DNA from: Litomosoides sigmodontis
Taxonomy: Eukaryota; Nematoda; Chromadorea; Rhabditida; Onchocercidae
Assembly: GCA_963070105.1 (NCBI GenBank)
Contig: OY718807.1
Location: forward strand, 5,808,983-5,872,982
Length of the DNA: 64,000 nt
Direction of reading: 5' to 3'
A model generated the notes under the pieces. The model saw only the letters and a list, made by a program, of their open reading frames with translations, was not told the origin of the DNA and did not search any database. Below are positions 33,525 through 45,482 of this stretch, in pieces; the first letter of the stretch is position 1, and each line of letters opens with the position of its first letter. Position numbers and translations under genes: made by a program.

Positions 33525-34598
33525 GCTGTTCACGAAGACTAGCCGTTGCTTGACAACTTAAGTGAGAATGTCGCGTAAGTGTTAGCTGTGACCGAGTACA
33601 ATTACTTCCAGCCTTCCCGTGCGTGCGTATCGATCCTTGGAGACAGCTGAGCGGTGGGAATGGAATGAGAGCGGACGGATTTGTTGCTGCAAACTGAAAA
33701 GGCCTGCCTATCCATCCATCCATTGCTCCCTTCTGCCTCCTTCCGCTGACGTCACTATCAGCAATGAAATAATTGGCTTCCATCGTTAAATGAATGATAT
33801 GATAAATTAACATTTAATCATTCCGTCAGTGACAAACATTAATGCCTTCTTTAGAAGAATTTTCCGCTGAAATCTGAAAAAACACAGTAAAAATTGAAAA
33901 AGTGAAAACAAAAAGTGCAAGAAGGAAAATCTCTCGTTCGGCAGATGCCATCGCTAATAGTATCGCTATCACTCCAATTTTCAACAAAATAACCAATGTG
34001 GAAGTTGCAATTCGTTTCTTTTTCTTCTCGCTCTTTTTCCTTTCTGATTAGATCGGTGGATGATAGGCATTCAAGACGAATGGAAATTTTAGTTAAAAAT
34101 TCAATTCTTTTCTTTCCATCCACAGTGTGCAGTCGCTCATCCAATCATTTTCAAATATCTGATGCTACTCTTGCTACTAAAATTAAATTCAAATTAAGAA
34201 GCAAATATTATGCAATTAATATTTCGTTTATTTTAGAAGATATAATGAAAGAGACACTAGCACTCTTATTGCTCACATATAAGTCAATGCAGCAGCTTTT
34301 AGCCTGAATTTCAATTCCGAAAGAAGTACTGAAAAGATCAATAAATCAACTGTCATTAAATCATTTCCATTATTCATTCAAAATTAAACGGACGGTAGTA
34401 TTTCTTCTTGAAAATCAGTTTAAGTTTAATACTTCTGCCCTTCTGCCATTAGCATTAGTCGTGCCACATTATAATTATTTATTATATTTTTTTTTCAGTT
34501 TAAGCCAAAGAATGATGCGGCAAGAAAGGTCTGAGTATCACAATGAAAATTAAACGGAAAAGAGAGCAATACAGATAATTGGAAAGCTCTCTGCGTCT

Positions 34599-34624
34599 CC
34601 TCTCTCTCTCTCTCTCTCTCTCTC
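34599..34624. repeat. (TC)n microsatellite
   Basis: About 13 TC dinucleotides. It makes the Arg/Glu-rich minus-strand open frame seen here, which is not taken as coding. Confidence 0.9.
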
Positions 34625-34656
34625 GTCTTTTCTTCTTATTAACTGAGACTATTTTG

Positions 34657-34755
34657 AAAACATCTTCGAATACTCCTGGAGTTCGTCTGGCATTCATTCT
34701 TTTGCTCAATGAAAGTGATCGAATAATTTCGACATCGTAAAACTGATTAATTGAA
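34657..34755 (-). other. Possible orphan exon
   Basis: On the minus strand an acceptor AATTAATCAG is followed by an open stretch with SKRMNARRTPGVFEDVFKIV. It then reaches a possible GTTAAT donor just before the TC repeat. No partner exons were found and the family is unknown. It could be chance. Confidence 0.18.
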
Positions 34756-35004
34756 ATTAATTGTAAAGCAGTAATGCTAAGAGACGGACTAATTGAACTG
34801 CTGCTCTTCCCAATGAAGAAAAATAAGAAATCAGATTGTCTGACAAGAAAATAGCTCGAGTTATGACCTTGTCAAGTATGGTATTTTTTTTGCTATTCTA
34901 TACAAAAAAAATGATTTCAAAAAATTTTTTGCCTAAATCTTAGACGAAATAATGGAACCGATGAGAGGAGAAGTTAAGAGGTTATGAAGCAATATCATTT
35001 TTAA

Positions 35005-35311
35005 CAAAATAATTTCAAGTACAAAAAACTGGTTCACTGCTCCTCTCTTTCATATTCACTATATTAGGAAAAAGGTGATGCAAAACTTCCACCTGAGCTT
35101 ATCAGTGATTAGAGATCAATTTTTTTTTTCATTTGCGCTGTCGCATATGTGACACCGTTTGTGCTCCTTCCGTATTATCACTTAATACTTCTTGGCAGAA
35201 TAATTTTAGATATTAAAATTGGGTCACTGTCCTCTTCCTATATTCGCTATATAAGGAGCAAAGAGATACAGAACTCTACTTTGAGCATATCAGTGATTAG
35301 AGATCAATTTT
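35005..35311. repeat. Two imperfect direct copies of a ~110-bp block
   Basis: Copy A is about 35005-35122 and copy B about 35195-35311. Both run GG(T/G)TCACTG, then TCCTCT.., then a CATATTCACTATATTAGGA-like stretch. Both end in an identical block, ATCAGTGATTAGAGATCAAT, plus TTT. About 75 bases separate them. This is the clearest duplication in the intergenic region. Neither copy is coding. Confidence 0.85.
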
Positions 35312-35480
35312 AGGAGTGACCGCTTGACTGTGCGCCGCAAATCTTCTTCCACTCTTCGATGCCACAACTCCCACCTTGAACGGCAATGCTGCAAGCCACA
35401 GACCACCCGTCCTACTGCTAAACAGGTGGACTGTCAAAGTCCAGTCAACTTGTAGATGGGAAATCCCTACTAGTTGTACT

Positions 35481-35615
35481 ATGATATCCATTGTACGACG
35501 TCTTGTGCTTCTCTACTTCTATATTATCAACATTTTTTTGTGCATACCCATTTCTCTGTCTATTTGGTGGATACGACGAAAATTTGACGAGAAGTCAGTG
35601 GTTGGCGATAAACAG
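35481..35615 (+). other. Possible orphan first exon encoding a membrane anchor
   Basis: ATG opens a 45-codon frame ending at CAG|GTACCG, a reasonable donor. It begins MISIVRRLVLL, holds a hydrophobic span (about residues 8-31, LLYFYIINIFLCIPISLSIW), then RRKFDEKSVVGDKQ. That is the layout of a signal-anchor exon such as those preceding short-chain dehydrogenase domains (anchor, basic residues, then V.G.. before V-ITG). I could find no following exons, so it may be a relic, part of an unrecognised small gene, or chance. Confidence 0.3.
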
Positions 35616-37727
35616 GTACCGCTAAAATTTCAATCTCCAAGTATCTAACTCCATTTATCCGATAACGGTGAATTAGGTGGATGCTATTACAGGCTGCGAT
35701 CGTATATGGAATGTTTAAACTGTTTATTTGCACCCACTAATAATTAGGTCACTCCGAAAGATTATTAATTTAAAGAAATTAAATCACGCAAAGTTTTAAT
35801 CATTTAATTTAATTTATAGTTTCACGCTTTCCATGGCCACTAAGTTGTGCATTAAGAAGTCAATAATGTTACGCTAAAGTTTCAGTGACAAAATTAGCTT
35901 ATCATAGTAGAATTCAGGAAAATTTTCTACTAATTCAAATAAACGAACATCTAATTTTGCCTAAATCTCAATTTAATTCATTACTCTATTTGTCAAGCAT
36001 TTTGAGAAAATCTTCCTATCGTATTCATATGCAATATAAAATGAAAAATCACGAGAAATAAAAAAATCGACTCTGAACTTTGACCCTCCTTATTACCACA
36101 AATCAGCGTCTCATTGATATGAATAAAGGAGACCTAGCTAGGTTGTGGACAAAAAGCACAAACGATAAATTATAACTCAAGTCTGACTGGACGCATAAAC
36201 TCACCAGGATGTTCCGTAGCGTACGACAGCATAGTTAGAGTTGATGACGTCAGGCAGAAATAGCATGAAAGATGTTAATTTACTGCATCTTTCGATTTTT
36301 TGAAGATTTAAATATTGTAGCAGCCATAGAATGAAATGCCAAGAATCTTTCCCAAACGTTTGAAACTTTATATGAGTGAAGAAAATTGCTGATAGAAAGG
36401 TTAAAAGTCATATAATGGATTAATTAATGCATGTGATAGCTAAGGCTCTCTTGTTAGCATTGATTTGACGTGTAAGAGCAAACGAACGTTTGGGCGGAAT
36501 TGTTGCGTACGTTAAGCAGAAATGATAATGAACGAAACTTTTTTTTATGAAAAAAAAGATTGTAAGCTGCCAGCGAATTTTCAAATTCAACCTATCATTT
36601 TAGCAAATCGAATTCTTTGCAACCAACAAAATTTGCTGATTATGACAATATTTTCCTGCTTATTGCAACTAACTGACAGTCATTTTAGAATTTTATAGAT
36701 TTTTTAAGTCATTCTAATCCTTGAAAAATGTTTGGACATAAGTAATTAGTTGTATAGCAGGCCGACAAAAGTTTTAAATAAATTTCAAGTTATATGCAAA
36801 ACATTTGAAATACAAATGAGCAGATTGATTCGAAAGTGAAAACATTAAGGAAGTCACTCATTTCAGTTCAAAAACAGTCCTCTTCGTGAACTCTGAAATA
36901 CCATTTAATTAATTGGTGAAATTTAAATTAATACTTATGCGTTCTAGGCAACAATTCTATGAACTGTAACAGTTTTAATCTCACTTCACAATTTCTCTCG
37001 AATGCTATGAATTTTGTTGATGAATGATGATGAGTTACACGAATTAGCATTATCTTGAAGTACTGTCTTGCAGCAAATTCCTGTGTCATAGGAAAAATGC
37101 TTAGAAGAAAGCGTCATTTGACCTGTTATAACAATATTAGGTGGAAGTTTGAGAGTAAATATCCAGTCTTTCCTGCCTCTTTCATCACGTCCATTATCAT
37201 TGCAAATAATTTTTAACGATTTTAGCCCTTTTGAATGTATCATTTTCTTACTGTATTTCACGTACGTAAATTATTCAAGTATGATGCTAAAGGTTTGAGA
37301 AGAAACCGACTGAGATTGTGTGGAATTCAATAGGAATGATGCAGTTCTCGAAAGTATATTGTCTGATGAGTTATCATATCATATCATCTCACGGATAATG
37401 CATAAATCATTTTGGAGAATGCGTGTGGCAAGGAGGCGGTGATTGCAGTCCCCTTGTATTGGAATTTTTTTTCTTTTAAAAGTGAAAAAAAAGCCTAAAT
37501 AAGATGAAATGGTAAAATAAGAGGATGAGGTAAGACAGTGAGGTGAGAAAGTGAGTGAGTGGGCGCACAAATGAAAATGGAGCTATTATTTAATGATTTT
37601 TTAATTTTTTGATAACATTAAAGAGAAAGGTAAGAGAATAAATGAGAGAAAAGAATGAAAGAAAAGGTGAGAGTAATGCTTGGTGTTATTACGGAATTAA
37701 TTAACTTGTGAAATTTAAACTTAAGGC

Positions 37728-40700
37728 ATGCTCGTTGTCATCTTCCATCCTGAGCAGTGGAACGGTGGCTCCGATCGATGCATACTTGGGATGATCAAGC
37801 ATTTCGTTGATTTGGGACATCGAGTTATTTGGTACACAACGATGATCGACTGCTACTGGAACGTTAAACTGTTTGATAACGTAGGTTAGTGCTTATTGCC
37901 TTTTATTCTTGAAACTTCTCTCTCTCTCTCTCTTCCTCCCTTTCTCTCTCCACTCAGCCTATGTTCGGTCATGCATTAATAGTTTGAAAAGAGGGAGTAA
38001 CTGAAGACGAAATTAGATAAAAATGCCGGGATACTTAGACCAATAGAAGTGAAGTTTAAGCTTCCCGAAACAAAGAACTCAACTATAAGCAGTAGAAGGT
38101 TTGGAAGGGTAGGAACGCATCTGCAGAACTGCCATAGTCTTCAAATGTTTTTGGTTCATTGGAACATTTGCATTTCAAGCGGTTTTGAATAAATTTATTA
38201 ATATATCCATCATGCATGAAATACTCAGGGATAAATTTTTAATTAATTTCAATAAAACGTCAAATTAGGATAAGTGAAAATCATTGGAAATACTGTTTGA
38301 AAAGTAAATAAAGGAAGTGAATAAAGCTTATAATTAAATATTATATGCTTTAACAAAAAATAAAATTAATGAAGCAGCAGTTGAGAACCAACTGATAGCT
38401 TTCAGTGATTGAATTTGACTTAATTTCTGATTGTAACAAAAGGGATCAAAAACATTCCATCAGCTACACACAGGCAATTGCACGATTGTTTAAATTTCAA
38501 TGTCGTCTTGAGACCACACGATGGATCAAAGATAAAGATTTGATCAAACTGATTAAACAATCAATCGAGGAACTTCTAGTGCACATATTAAGCTAATTTC
38601 AGTGTACCTTCCTCGATAGCTTAGCATCTTTAATTGATAAACAGAGATTGTAAGGTCAAATTAGTTTAATTAACAAACAGTGTTTAGAAAAACAGAAGAA
38701 AATATTTGCAGAAATTCGCGATGTAAATTTACCGCTGCATCCGGGGGATTGGTGGACACAGAATATACTGCTTGCTTGGCAACTTATATTTTCCCATGTT
38801 GTTCCGGATCTCATTGTCATTGATCATAGTGCAAGGTACGTGAATGTGAATAAAAGCAATTGCGATATGCAACACTCTATGGGTTTCTTCTGAGCAGAAA
38901 TTATGTGAGAAATACGTCAGGAAGCGCTCAAATACGTGGTGTATGAATTTTTCATGAGCGGTACTACTGCAATGAAGTTATTAAGTAAAAGTTCCAGCTG
39001 AGGTTAAGGCCAATAGCACAGGTAATTAGCCATTGAACAATGCTAGAAAGTGAAATACACAATTCTAACTTATTTAACAGTTGCTTGCCGATGTTGAAAT
39101 GGCGCTTTCCAAATGTTAAAATTTTATTTTACTGCCATTATCCGCAACAACTCGTTACGCCCACGCGCTTTTTTCTCTATCGTTGGTACTCGCGGCTGAT
39201 TGGCCTAATCGAAGGTTTATTGTTCCAGAAAGCTGACATCATCATGGTTAACAGTCATTTTACAGGTAATCGATCCATTTCATTCAAAGTTTGTGCAACC
39301 CAATAGAGAAGTGAAATCTAACTTTAAGATTTTTTATACCACAGCGATGCAAAATTACTCCTTTGATTTCTGATATTTTTGAAGGTTTCAAAATTCTCAA
39401 ATCTCATTTCGTGAATTTCCCACAAATTAAATTGCGTTAACTGCACAATCATTTCAAAAGATACTTTAGATAACTCATTTGCAGAAAGTCAATTTCTTCG
39501 AGTGATGCCAGAAGTAAACCCATCTCGATTAATGGTAGTTTATCCACCATGCGACGTGGATGCTATTAAAATTGGAGTTAAACCAATTAGTCGTAAAGAA
39601 CGTCAGTTCAACAATCGACGCTACACGTTTCTATCGATTAGTCGCTTTTGGCCAGAGAAAAAATTGGATATTATTGTTAAAGCTGCTGGTAATCATCTTT
39701 TAAGTACATTTGAGCCTGAAGACATGAAGCCAATTTTACTTTCCAGTAACGTTGCTGAGATGCTAAAATTAAACAACGTTTAAGCCGTGCACATTTTCAG
39801 TTACAGCGATGCAGGTGAATTAAATTTTTAACATAAGTTAAAAATTTTTAAACATTTTTTTCATAAAATGATAAGTAATTGGACATGAAGCGCAATTATT
39901 ACCATACATCAGAAATCTAAAAGCTTCCCCATTTCAGCACTACTGAAAAGGAACAATACGATGAGACCACGCATTGTAATTGCTGGTTCCGTGATGCCTT
40001 ACATACCTGAATCACGTATTTATTATAATTTGCTACAGAAAATGGCCAAAGATCTGAAGGTAAGTGAAAATGCCTTCCGTGCAGTGCGCATTGTGTATGT
40101 AAATTTTGGAAAGAAAACTGTGAAATTGAATAACAAGCTGTTAATTTTTGAATAATTCACCGACAAACGCGCTTTTGATATTCTGTTTCAGGTTGATGAT
40201 ATTGTGGAGTTTGTGCAGTCTCCGACAGATCCGGAAAAATTTGCTTTGTACAGAGAATGTGACACAGTTCTCTACACCTCGCCAGATGAACATTTCGGTA
40301 TTGTGCCGGTGGAAGCATTGGAGCAACGTAGGCCTGTTATAGTTTGCGACAGTGGTGGTCCTTCTGAAACGGTGATTGAAGGGATAACTGGCTCAAAGGT
40401 CATTCATTCATTTCCTTTTCAGTCCTTAAACGATCACGCGTAATCGAAAGAATTGTTTTTCCTCGTCAGTTATGATCTTTTATTAATCATTTGAATAATT
40501 ATCATGTCAATGATACCTTATCATCTCCAAACTTCTCTAAATCTTGCATTTCCTTTATTAAACAATTCTGATATCGATTTCGAGTGAGTTCATTAGTCTT
40601 ATTTACTTATAATGGATTAATGATGAATGTGGAAATTCTTCCACGTACCGTATAAAGCACCACACTGCGACAACAATTTAGCAGCGAAAGCTTACAGTAG

Positions 40701-41423
40701 CATGTTAGCTATGAAAAAGAATCAGCTTTGATGGATGAAGAAGACAAGAATTCCATATTCGGATTTCCAATCTTCTATTACATTAGCGATGGGAATCGCT
40801 AAGTTTGTCTGCAATATTGCTATTTTCATGTTACCAATTGGATTCCTTTCATTAGACCGCTGTTAGGTGCACCACATATATATGTGTGACTTTTTAGCTG
40901 ATCAGATAAGCTTGTATGTAAAAGTAAATTTAACATTTGAAATTGAAAATTGCTCGCTTTTGCAGATAGCTGCTCCTCACGGAAAACTGTTAGCAATTGC
41001 TATGGAGGAGCACATGAAACGAATTTCGTGGCCTGCTCTTGACAATGATGATACCTACGAGTATCAAGTAAGTATCACTTGGCCTTTTTATCTTTGCTTT
41101 TTTTCCGTTTCTAAAAGTTGGCAAAATTTTCCTTTTTTTCTCCGGGAAAGATCACTAGAGCGAACAGGGTATGCAGGGATTTCGATGTGAACTGATTCAG
41201 AACATTCACTAATTCAGCCACTAAAGTTACCGACCGTCAAGTCGGATGGACAAATTAATGGCGGAAATAATTGTTGCAGCGGAAGCGCTTCGAGGAGTAC
41301 TTCAGTATGCATGGATTTGGCAATCGAATCAATGATGCTCTTGCTGTTCTATTTCCAAGCAATAATCCGGTTATGGCCAGCGAAACTTCGCCGCTCGAGG
41401 ATCACAACGGGAAACATTCCTAA
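37728..41423 (+). CDS. algn-2: ALG2 alpha-1,3/1,6-mannosyltransferase
   Basis: Eight exons (37728-37880, 38696-38835, 39081-39265, 39485-39688, 39938-40059, 40192-40398, 40966-41067, 41280-41423) close in phase to 418 aa (human 416). It is a GT4 enzyme: N-terminal FHPEQWNGGSDRCILGM, then NVKILFYCHYPQQLV and ADIIMVNSHFT. The C-terminal donor-binding fold has TFLSISRFWPEKKLDIIVKA, ECDTVLYTSPDEHFGIVPVE and a CDSGGPSETV loop. The E..FGIVP..E pair is the GT4 EX7E-type motif. ALG2 adds the second and third mannoses to the dolichol-linked oligosaccharide on the cytosolic ER face, a core step of N-glycosylation. The ATG directly precedes the conserved start of the domain, with little 5' extension. 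A CT-rich tract (37916-37950) lies in the first intron. Confidence 0.95.
37916..37950. repeat. CT-rich microsatellite in ALG2 intron 1
   Basis: A run of CT dinucleotides followed by degenerate CCT/CTC units, just downstream of exon 1. Confidence 0.8.
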
Positions 41424-42322
41424 ATATTCAGTTACTTTCCGATTTCATCACGTTTTTTCGTTGTTAACATTGGCACTGTTATCAGTTTCATTTATCAGTT
41501 ACCAATGAGTAAAGTAGAGATAGCACGAATATGCTAATTATCGTAGTAGAGATAGCACAAGTATGCTCATTATTACTCGCTGCTTAAAAGTGCTAATGGT
41601 AGGACTGGTCGAGGAGATTTCCTACATACTAATAAACACTTTCACGTCATGCATTTTCTTGTGTCCACTTAAGACCAGCATAATCAGTGTCCTAAAATGT
41701 TACGAATCAATAACAGTAATGAATTTGCTTATGGCATTTGAGATATCAGTTCATATATCACATCTCTGCAACGCAAAGGTCAGGTCAATTAGTAGGAAAT
41801 TTAATGTCTGGAAATATCCTGCGTTTGCGCTTCATTCATAAGCGCTGGGAAAATTATCAACTAAGTGATGGTATGAGTAATGGTGCTGAAAACAGTACAA
41901 TTTTCACTTCACTTTCTACCAATTATAAATAGTTCGTTTAATTTCACTCTTGCAAATTCAACTTTTTATATTCTTTAATATTTTAAAAAAATTTAGTCTA
42001 AATTCGAAATGTATTTAAACTATCTCACTTCAACTAAATCATCGACCGTAACTGATGCGATTAAAAAATACTAAAAAAGAAAATACTATTCAAGAGTGCC
42101 TAAGTTCAATAACATAGAGTTGCAGTTCTTTTAAAAAAAAATAAGCATAGGAAATGGATGAAATTTTGAGTTGACGTGCAAAACAATAATGATTTTTGAA
42201 AAAGGCAAAAATGAAAGTTGAAGTATTTAAGAAAGATTTTAGTTTTACAGTACACGCCACGCTCACTTCTGCTCAACTCTTTACTTCAGCATTTACACGC
42301 ATATCAATGTCAGATTGTAATT
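41424..42322. other. Convergent spacer between ALG2 and the GT31 gene
   Basis: About 900 bp with no gene seen. Just past the ALG2 stop is a small tandem duplication: 41513-41541 and 41544-41573, both AGTAGAGATAGCAC plus an AATATGCTAATTAT-like half. Confidence 0.6.
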
Positions 42323-44027
42323 TTACAGTACTGACCGCTTCTGTTTAATTGTCTTTCGATACAACGAATTTAGCTGTGCAGCAGAACGTCGCAGCCATTG
42401 GTAATGAAAAATGATGAAATCATTGTTGGCATTATTTTCATCAAAGCCTTCCGAATGTTCCATGTTGATGCCTAAGCATCTTGCCAAAATACCCATGAAG
42501 ACGTCGTCGAGATTGAACCGTGGAAATGAACAAATATCAGTCAATATACGTTGAGCTGCTTCACGTGTTGCAATTACGCCTGATCCCTAATGTTATTCAG
42601 GAGTTCATTTTACAATTGCGGCAGCAAACTTCAACTAAATTAAATTACCAATCCCCATATAGGTCATATTTAGTAAAATTTTGAAAATATCTATTACTAC
42701 TACTCATCTTCTACTTTTCAAATGACTCACAACTATAATACATATGAAAGCTGAACACGTAAGAGACATTTCAGTTTTAAAATGAAAGCTTGATTTCTGT
42801 TTAAAGTGCAAAAATGAATTGTATCTTTAAGCTTTTGGATGGAAGAAAAAAGTTTGTGAAATTTAATACTAAATCAATGTAAAAGGAACCTGTATAAATG
42901 GGGGATAACATAATTTCGGATACATTTCATATGGTATATACCATAATAGAGAATTTATAAATAGTCTTGGATAGCCATGAGATACTTTTCCACGCAACGT
43001 TGCACCTTTAAGACGATTCATCTGAAATATATATTTATTTACATGAAGATTTCATGGAGAACAACCCTCCACGGATATAAAATATTGAAAGTAATCACAG
43101 TATTTATGACTCAAACGTAATACTGAATTTGCAAATGATGCTTTACTTTAATAAAAGTAAAATAGGTGGAGGAGAATGGGAGAGGAAGATTGTAATACTT
43201 TACATAAATAAATAAAATTTTAATCAGAATCAATTGAAGGCAAAAAAGCACCTTTTTTATTGCTGTGGCATTTACTATAGCATCGTCATTAACCGCTATA
43301 ATTTCTTGCAAATTAGGAAGTTCTTGGAAGAAGTACTTGTAAACCAAAGTCATTTTAAGTGTAAGATTGAAATACGAATCGACGAAGTTAAATTGTATAA
43401 TATCCTGATAGGTAGACGCTTCCTCTTCTACATCATAGCCATCGTTACCAAGAGCAAAGATGACGGGAATGTCTGGCTCCATATCGAATTTCCACGTTTC
43501 TCGAACATAATTACGATATTCATGTGCGGATGGCGCGTTGCGCACTACGCATACTCTGTCCCAATGATGCAAGATTCTTGGAGCGCTAAGAACTTCTACA
43601 GATTCCTCATACAAGCACTTCTTCTGCCCACCAAATTCTTGTTCAGTTGACGGGAAGAAGAATTGTCGTAAGCACAAGCTCAAGTTAACCGCTTCACCAT
43701 GCGGAACATCAAGTGAATCACTTTGCGTGTAACATAATAAGCGTAATGGAAATAGATTCCGCTCCAGATAATTTGCTATCTGTAAAAAACTTCGAAATAC
43801 AACTAACTCGCGAAAATTAAGCCTCCCACCTCCAAATTATTGAGCCTTCTATATAAAACATGGTGCACACCTTGAGGTATTAAAATTCACTTCAACAAAA
43901 CTATTAATTAACTAACAAATAAATAGGGTATAATCCAGGAGAACTGCCATATCAAAAGTTTTCCGGCGCTTGGGAGAGTTTCATTTTGGCGGAAAATTAG
44001 TTTTCGCAGTGCATGTTTAAATTGCAT
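42323..44027 (-). CDS. GT31 family (beta-1,3-galactosyltransferase-like) glycosyltransferase
   Basis: Four exons (44027-43917, 43779-43252, 43021-42890, 42586-42323), all phase 0, give 344 aa. GT31 landmarks in order: VVRNAPSAHEYRNYVRETW, VIFALGND, STYQDIIQFNFVDSYFNLTL, EIIAVNDDAIVNA, a GKVSHGYP...YPKLCYPP region, GSGVIATREAAQRIL and FNLDDVFMGILARCLGI. These are Golgi type II enzymes that extend glycans on glycolipids or glycoproteins. The usual DDD metal motif reads NDD, and the protein is diverged from the well-known members, like nematode-specific paralogues. Exon 1 (44027-43917) is inferred from a GTTAGT donor and matching phase; it supplies a short hydrophobic stretch (WQFSWIIPYLF) as a possible anchor. 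Donor and acceptor substrates cannot be told. Confidence 0.82.
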
Positions 44028-45482
44028 TGTGGAAGGAACTCGATCTTATCTCCGAGTAGGTGTCCTGACCTCTTACTTTTCTTATCCTCTTCCGTCGCAC
44101 CACCGTTCTACATAAATCTCATATTCCTCACAAGTTTTCAACTTTTGATTTCCTCAAATTATTACGTTTATTAGTTTACAAATTAAAATTACTATTCTAA
44201 CAATATATGTTTTATTTTAATTTACAGAAATCATTGCATTCATCAATGAATTTTAAAAATATTTAAGTTATCACGCTGGTCATTGGTCAGTTTAATTTTT
44301 CCGCTAATTTTATCAACAACTACAATTCTCCCACTTGTTAATCGTCATAGAATTTCAAAAATTTATTTCACTTTATCATCAGTTATCAACCTCTGCTTGT
44401 AGCACCAAAGTTTTTCATAAATTTAAATCGATTTAAGAAAATTGAAAAAAATACTGCAAACATTTGAACAGCTTTTCCGCACTTTTTAGATAGCTATCCA
44501 TAATTAAAAGTGTGGAATAAATGGAAATGAAATGAAATTCAAAAGGAGTGATTGAATTGAAGATTTGGGTCGAAGGTGCCTCCTACACGATTTTAAGGTA
44601 ATCAGCCGACGAATTATCAATCGTGCCGAAATCGGCTCACAAAAATTGATCAGTGTGATAAGGCGCGTAAGGCATAAAAGATAAATTATCGATTATCACT
44701 CAAGTTTGGCATTTTCTTCACGTTTCCTCTGTTCAGAGAAAAGTTACACATTTCAAAAAGCGTTTGACTTGATGTAATTTACTTCAGTTGACTTATTACA
44801 GTCATATTATTGTCTAACTTTTATTGTCTCAAACTCATTATTTCATCGGAGATCCTTCATTTTGCAAAAAAATGATCCATCAAAAAGATATTCGCTATTA
44901 GATTTCAAACTCCTTCTTCATAAAAATGGATTCAATGAAATGGAGCCTTTCTTGAAATTACATTTGATAAATTAAAATGTTTTATTCAATTTCTTTCCCT
45001 AAGGCTTCTTCATTCTTAGAGCTATCAGGTCAGTCATAAATTTTGGACCAATTCTCTATTTGAAGTCTTCGTAGTGTAAAACCCCATTGGGAAGGGCTCT
45101 TTCATAAAACGAGCTCGGGTAAAAGGTCAAATTTATTAAATTACTTGACATTTCAGAAATTATAAGTTTTCACTGAGCAATTAGCAGATGAGCTGGCCAT
45201 ATCTAAACGACAACATATTGGAGATTGAAATTTTGCTATTCTTACAAGAATCGGACACAGATAAAACATTCAAAAATATAACGATGTTCGCAAGGCCAAT
45301 TTCCACAATTGTAACACCAGGATTTAACAGTTTCATTTCGCATTCGTTGCTGTGACCAGGGGGAAGAGGCTTTAGTAGGGTGTGCTGTAACTGTGATTAG
45401 GGGTGGGGGTGATTGTTGGGATTGTTAGGTGATCTGTATGTATAGTTTTTCAGGTTGAAGGCCGCAACGGGCGTACAATAAG
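44028..45482. other. Divergent intergenic region between GT31 gene and RPL30
   Basis: About 1.45 kb without a coding exon. The right end is G-rich on the plus strand (45356-45425). It is followed by TTTTTCAG ending at 45453, a likely trans-splice acceptor for RPL30. Confidence 0.5.
45446..45453 (+). promoter_or_regulatory. Probable spliced-leader acceptor of RPL30
   Basis: TTTTTCAG lies 29 bases before the RPL30 ATG with no donor-bearing exon upstream. In nematodes, ribosomal-protein mRNAs are typically trans-spliced to SL1 at such sites. A 5' UTR intron is the alternative. Confidence 0.6.

Larger units (their letters stand above)
33525..37727. other. Long intergenic region between divergent NPDC1-like and ALG2 genes
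   Basis: About 4.2 kb with both promoters. It holds a TC microsatellite, a duplicated block and two orphan exon-like stretches, each listed separately. I found no phase-consistent gene. Confidence 0.5.

Noticed and set aside
34500..34709. Arg/Glu-rich minus-strand open frame
   Set aside because: Its central part is the TC microsatellite read through; only the short upstream segment is kept as a weak orphan exon.
43234..43650. 138-codon plus-strand open frame
   Set aside because: It is antisense to the GT31 exon 43779-43252, whose minus-strand product carries family motifs.
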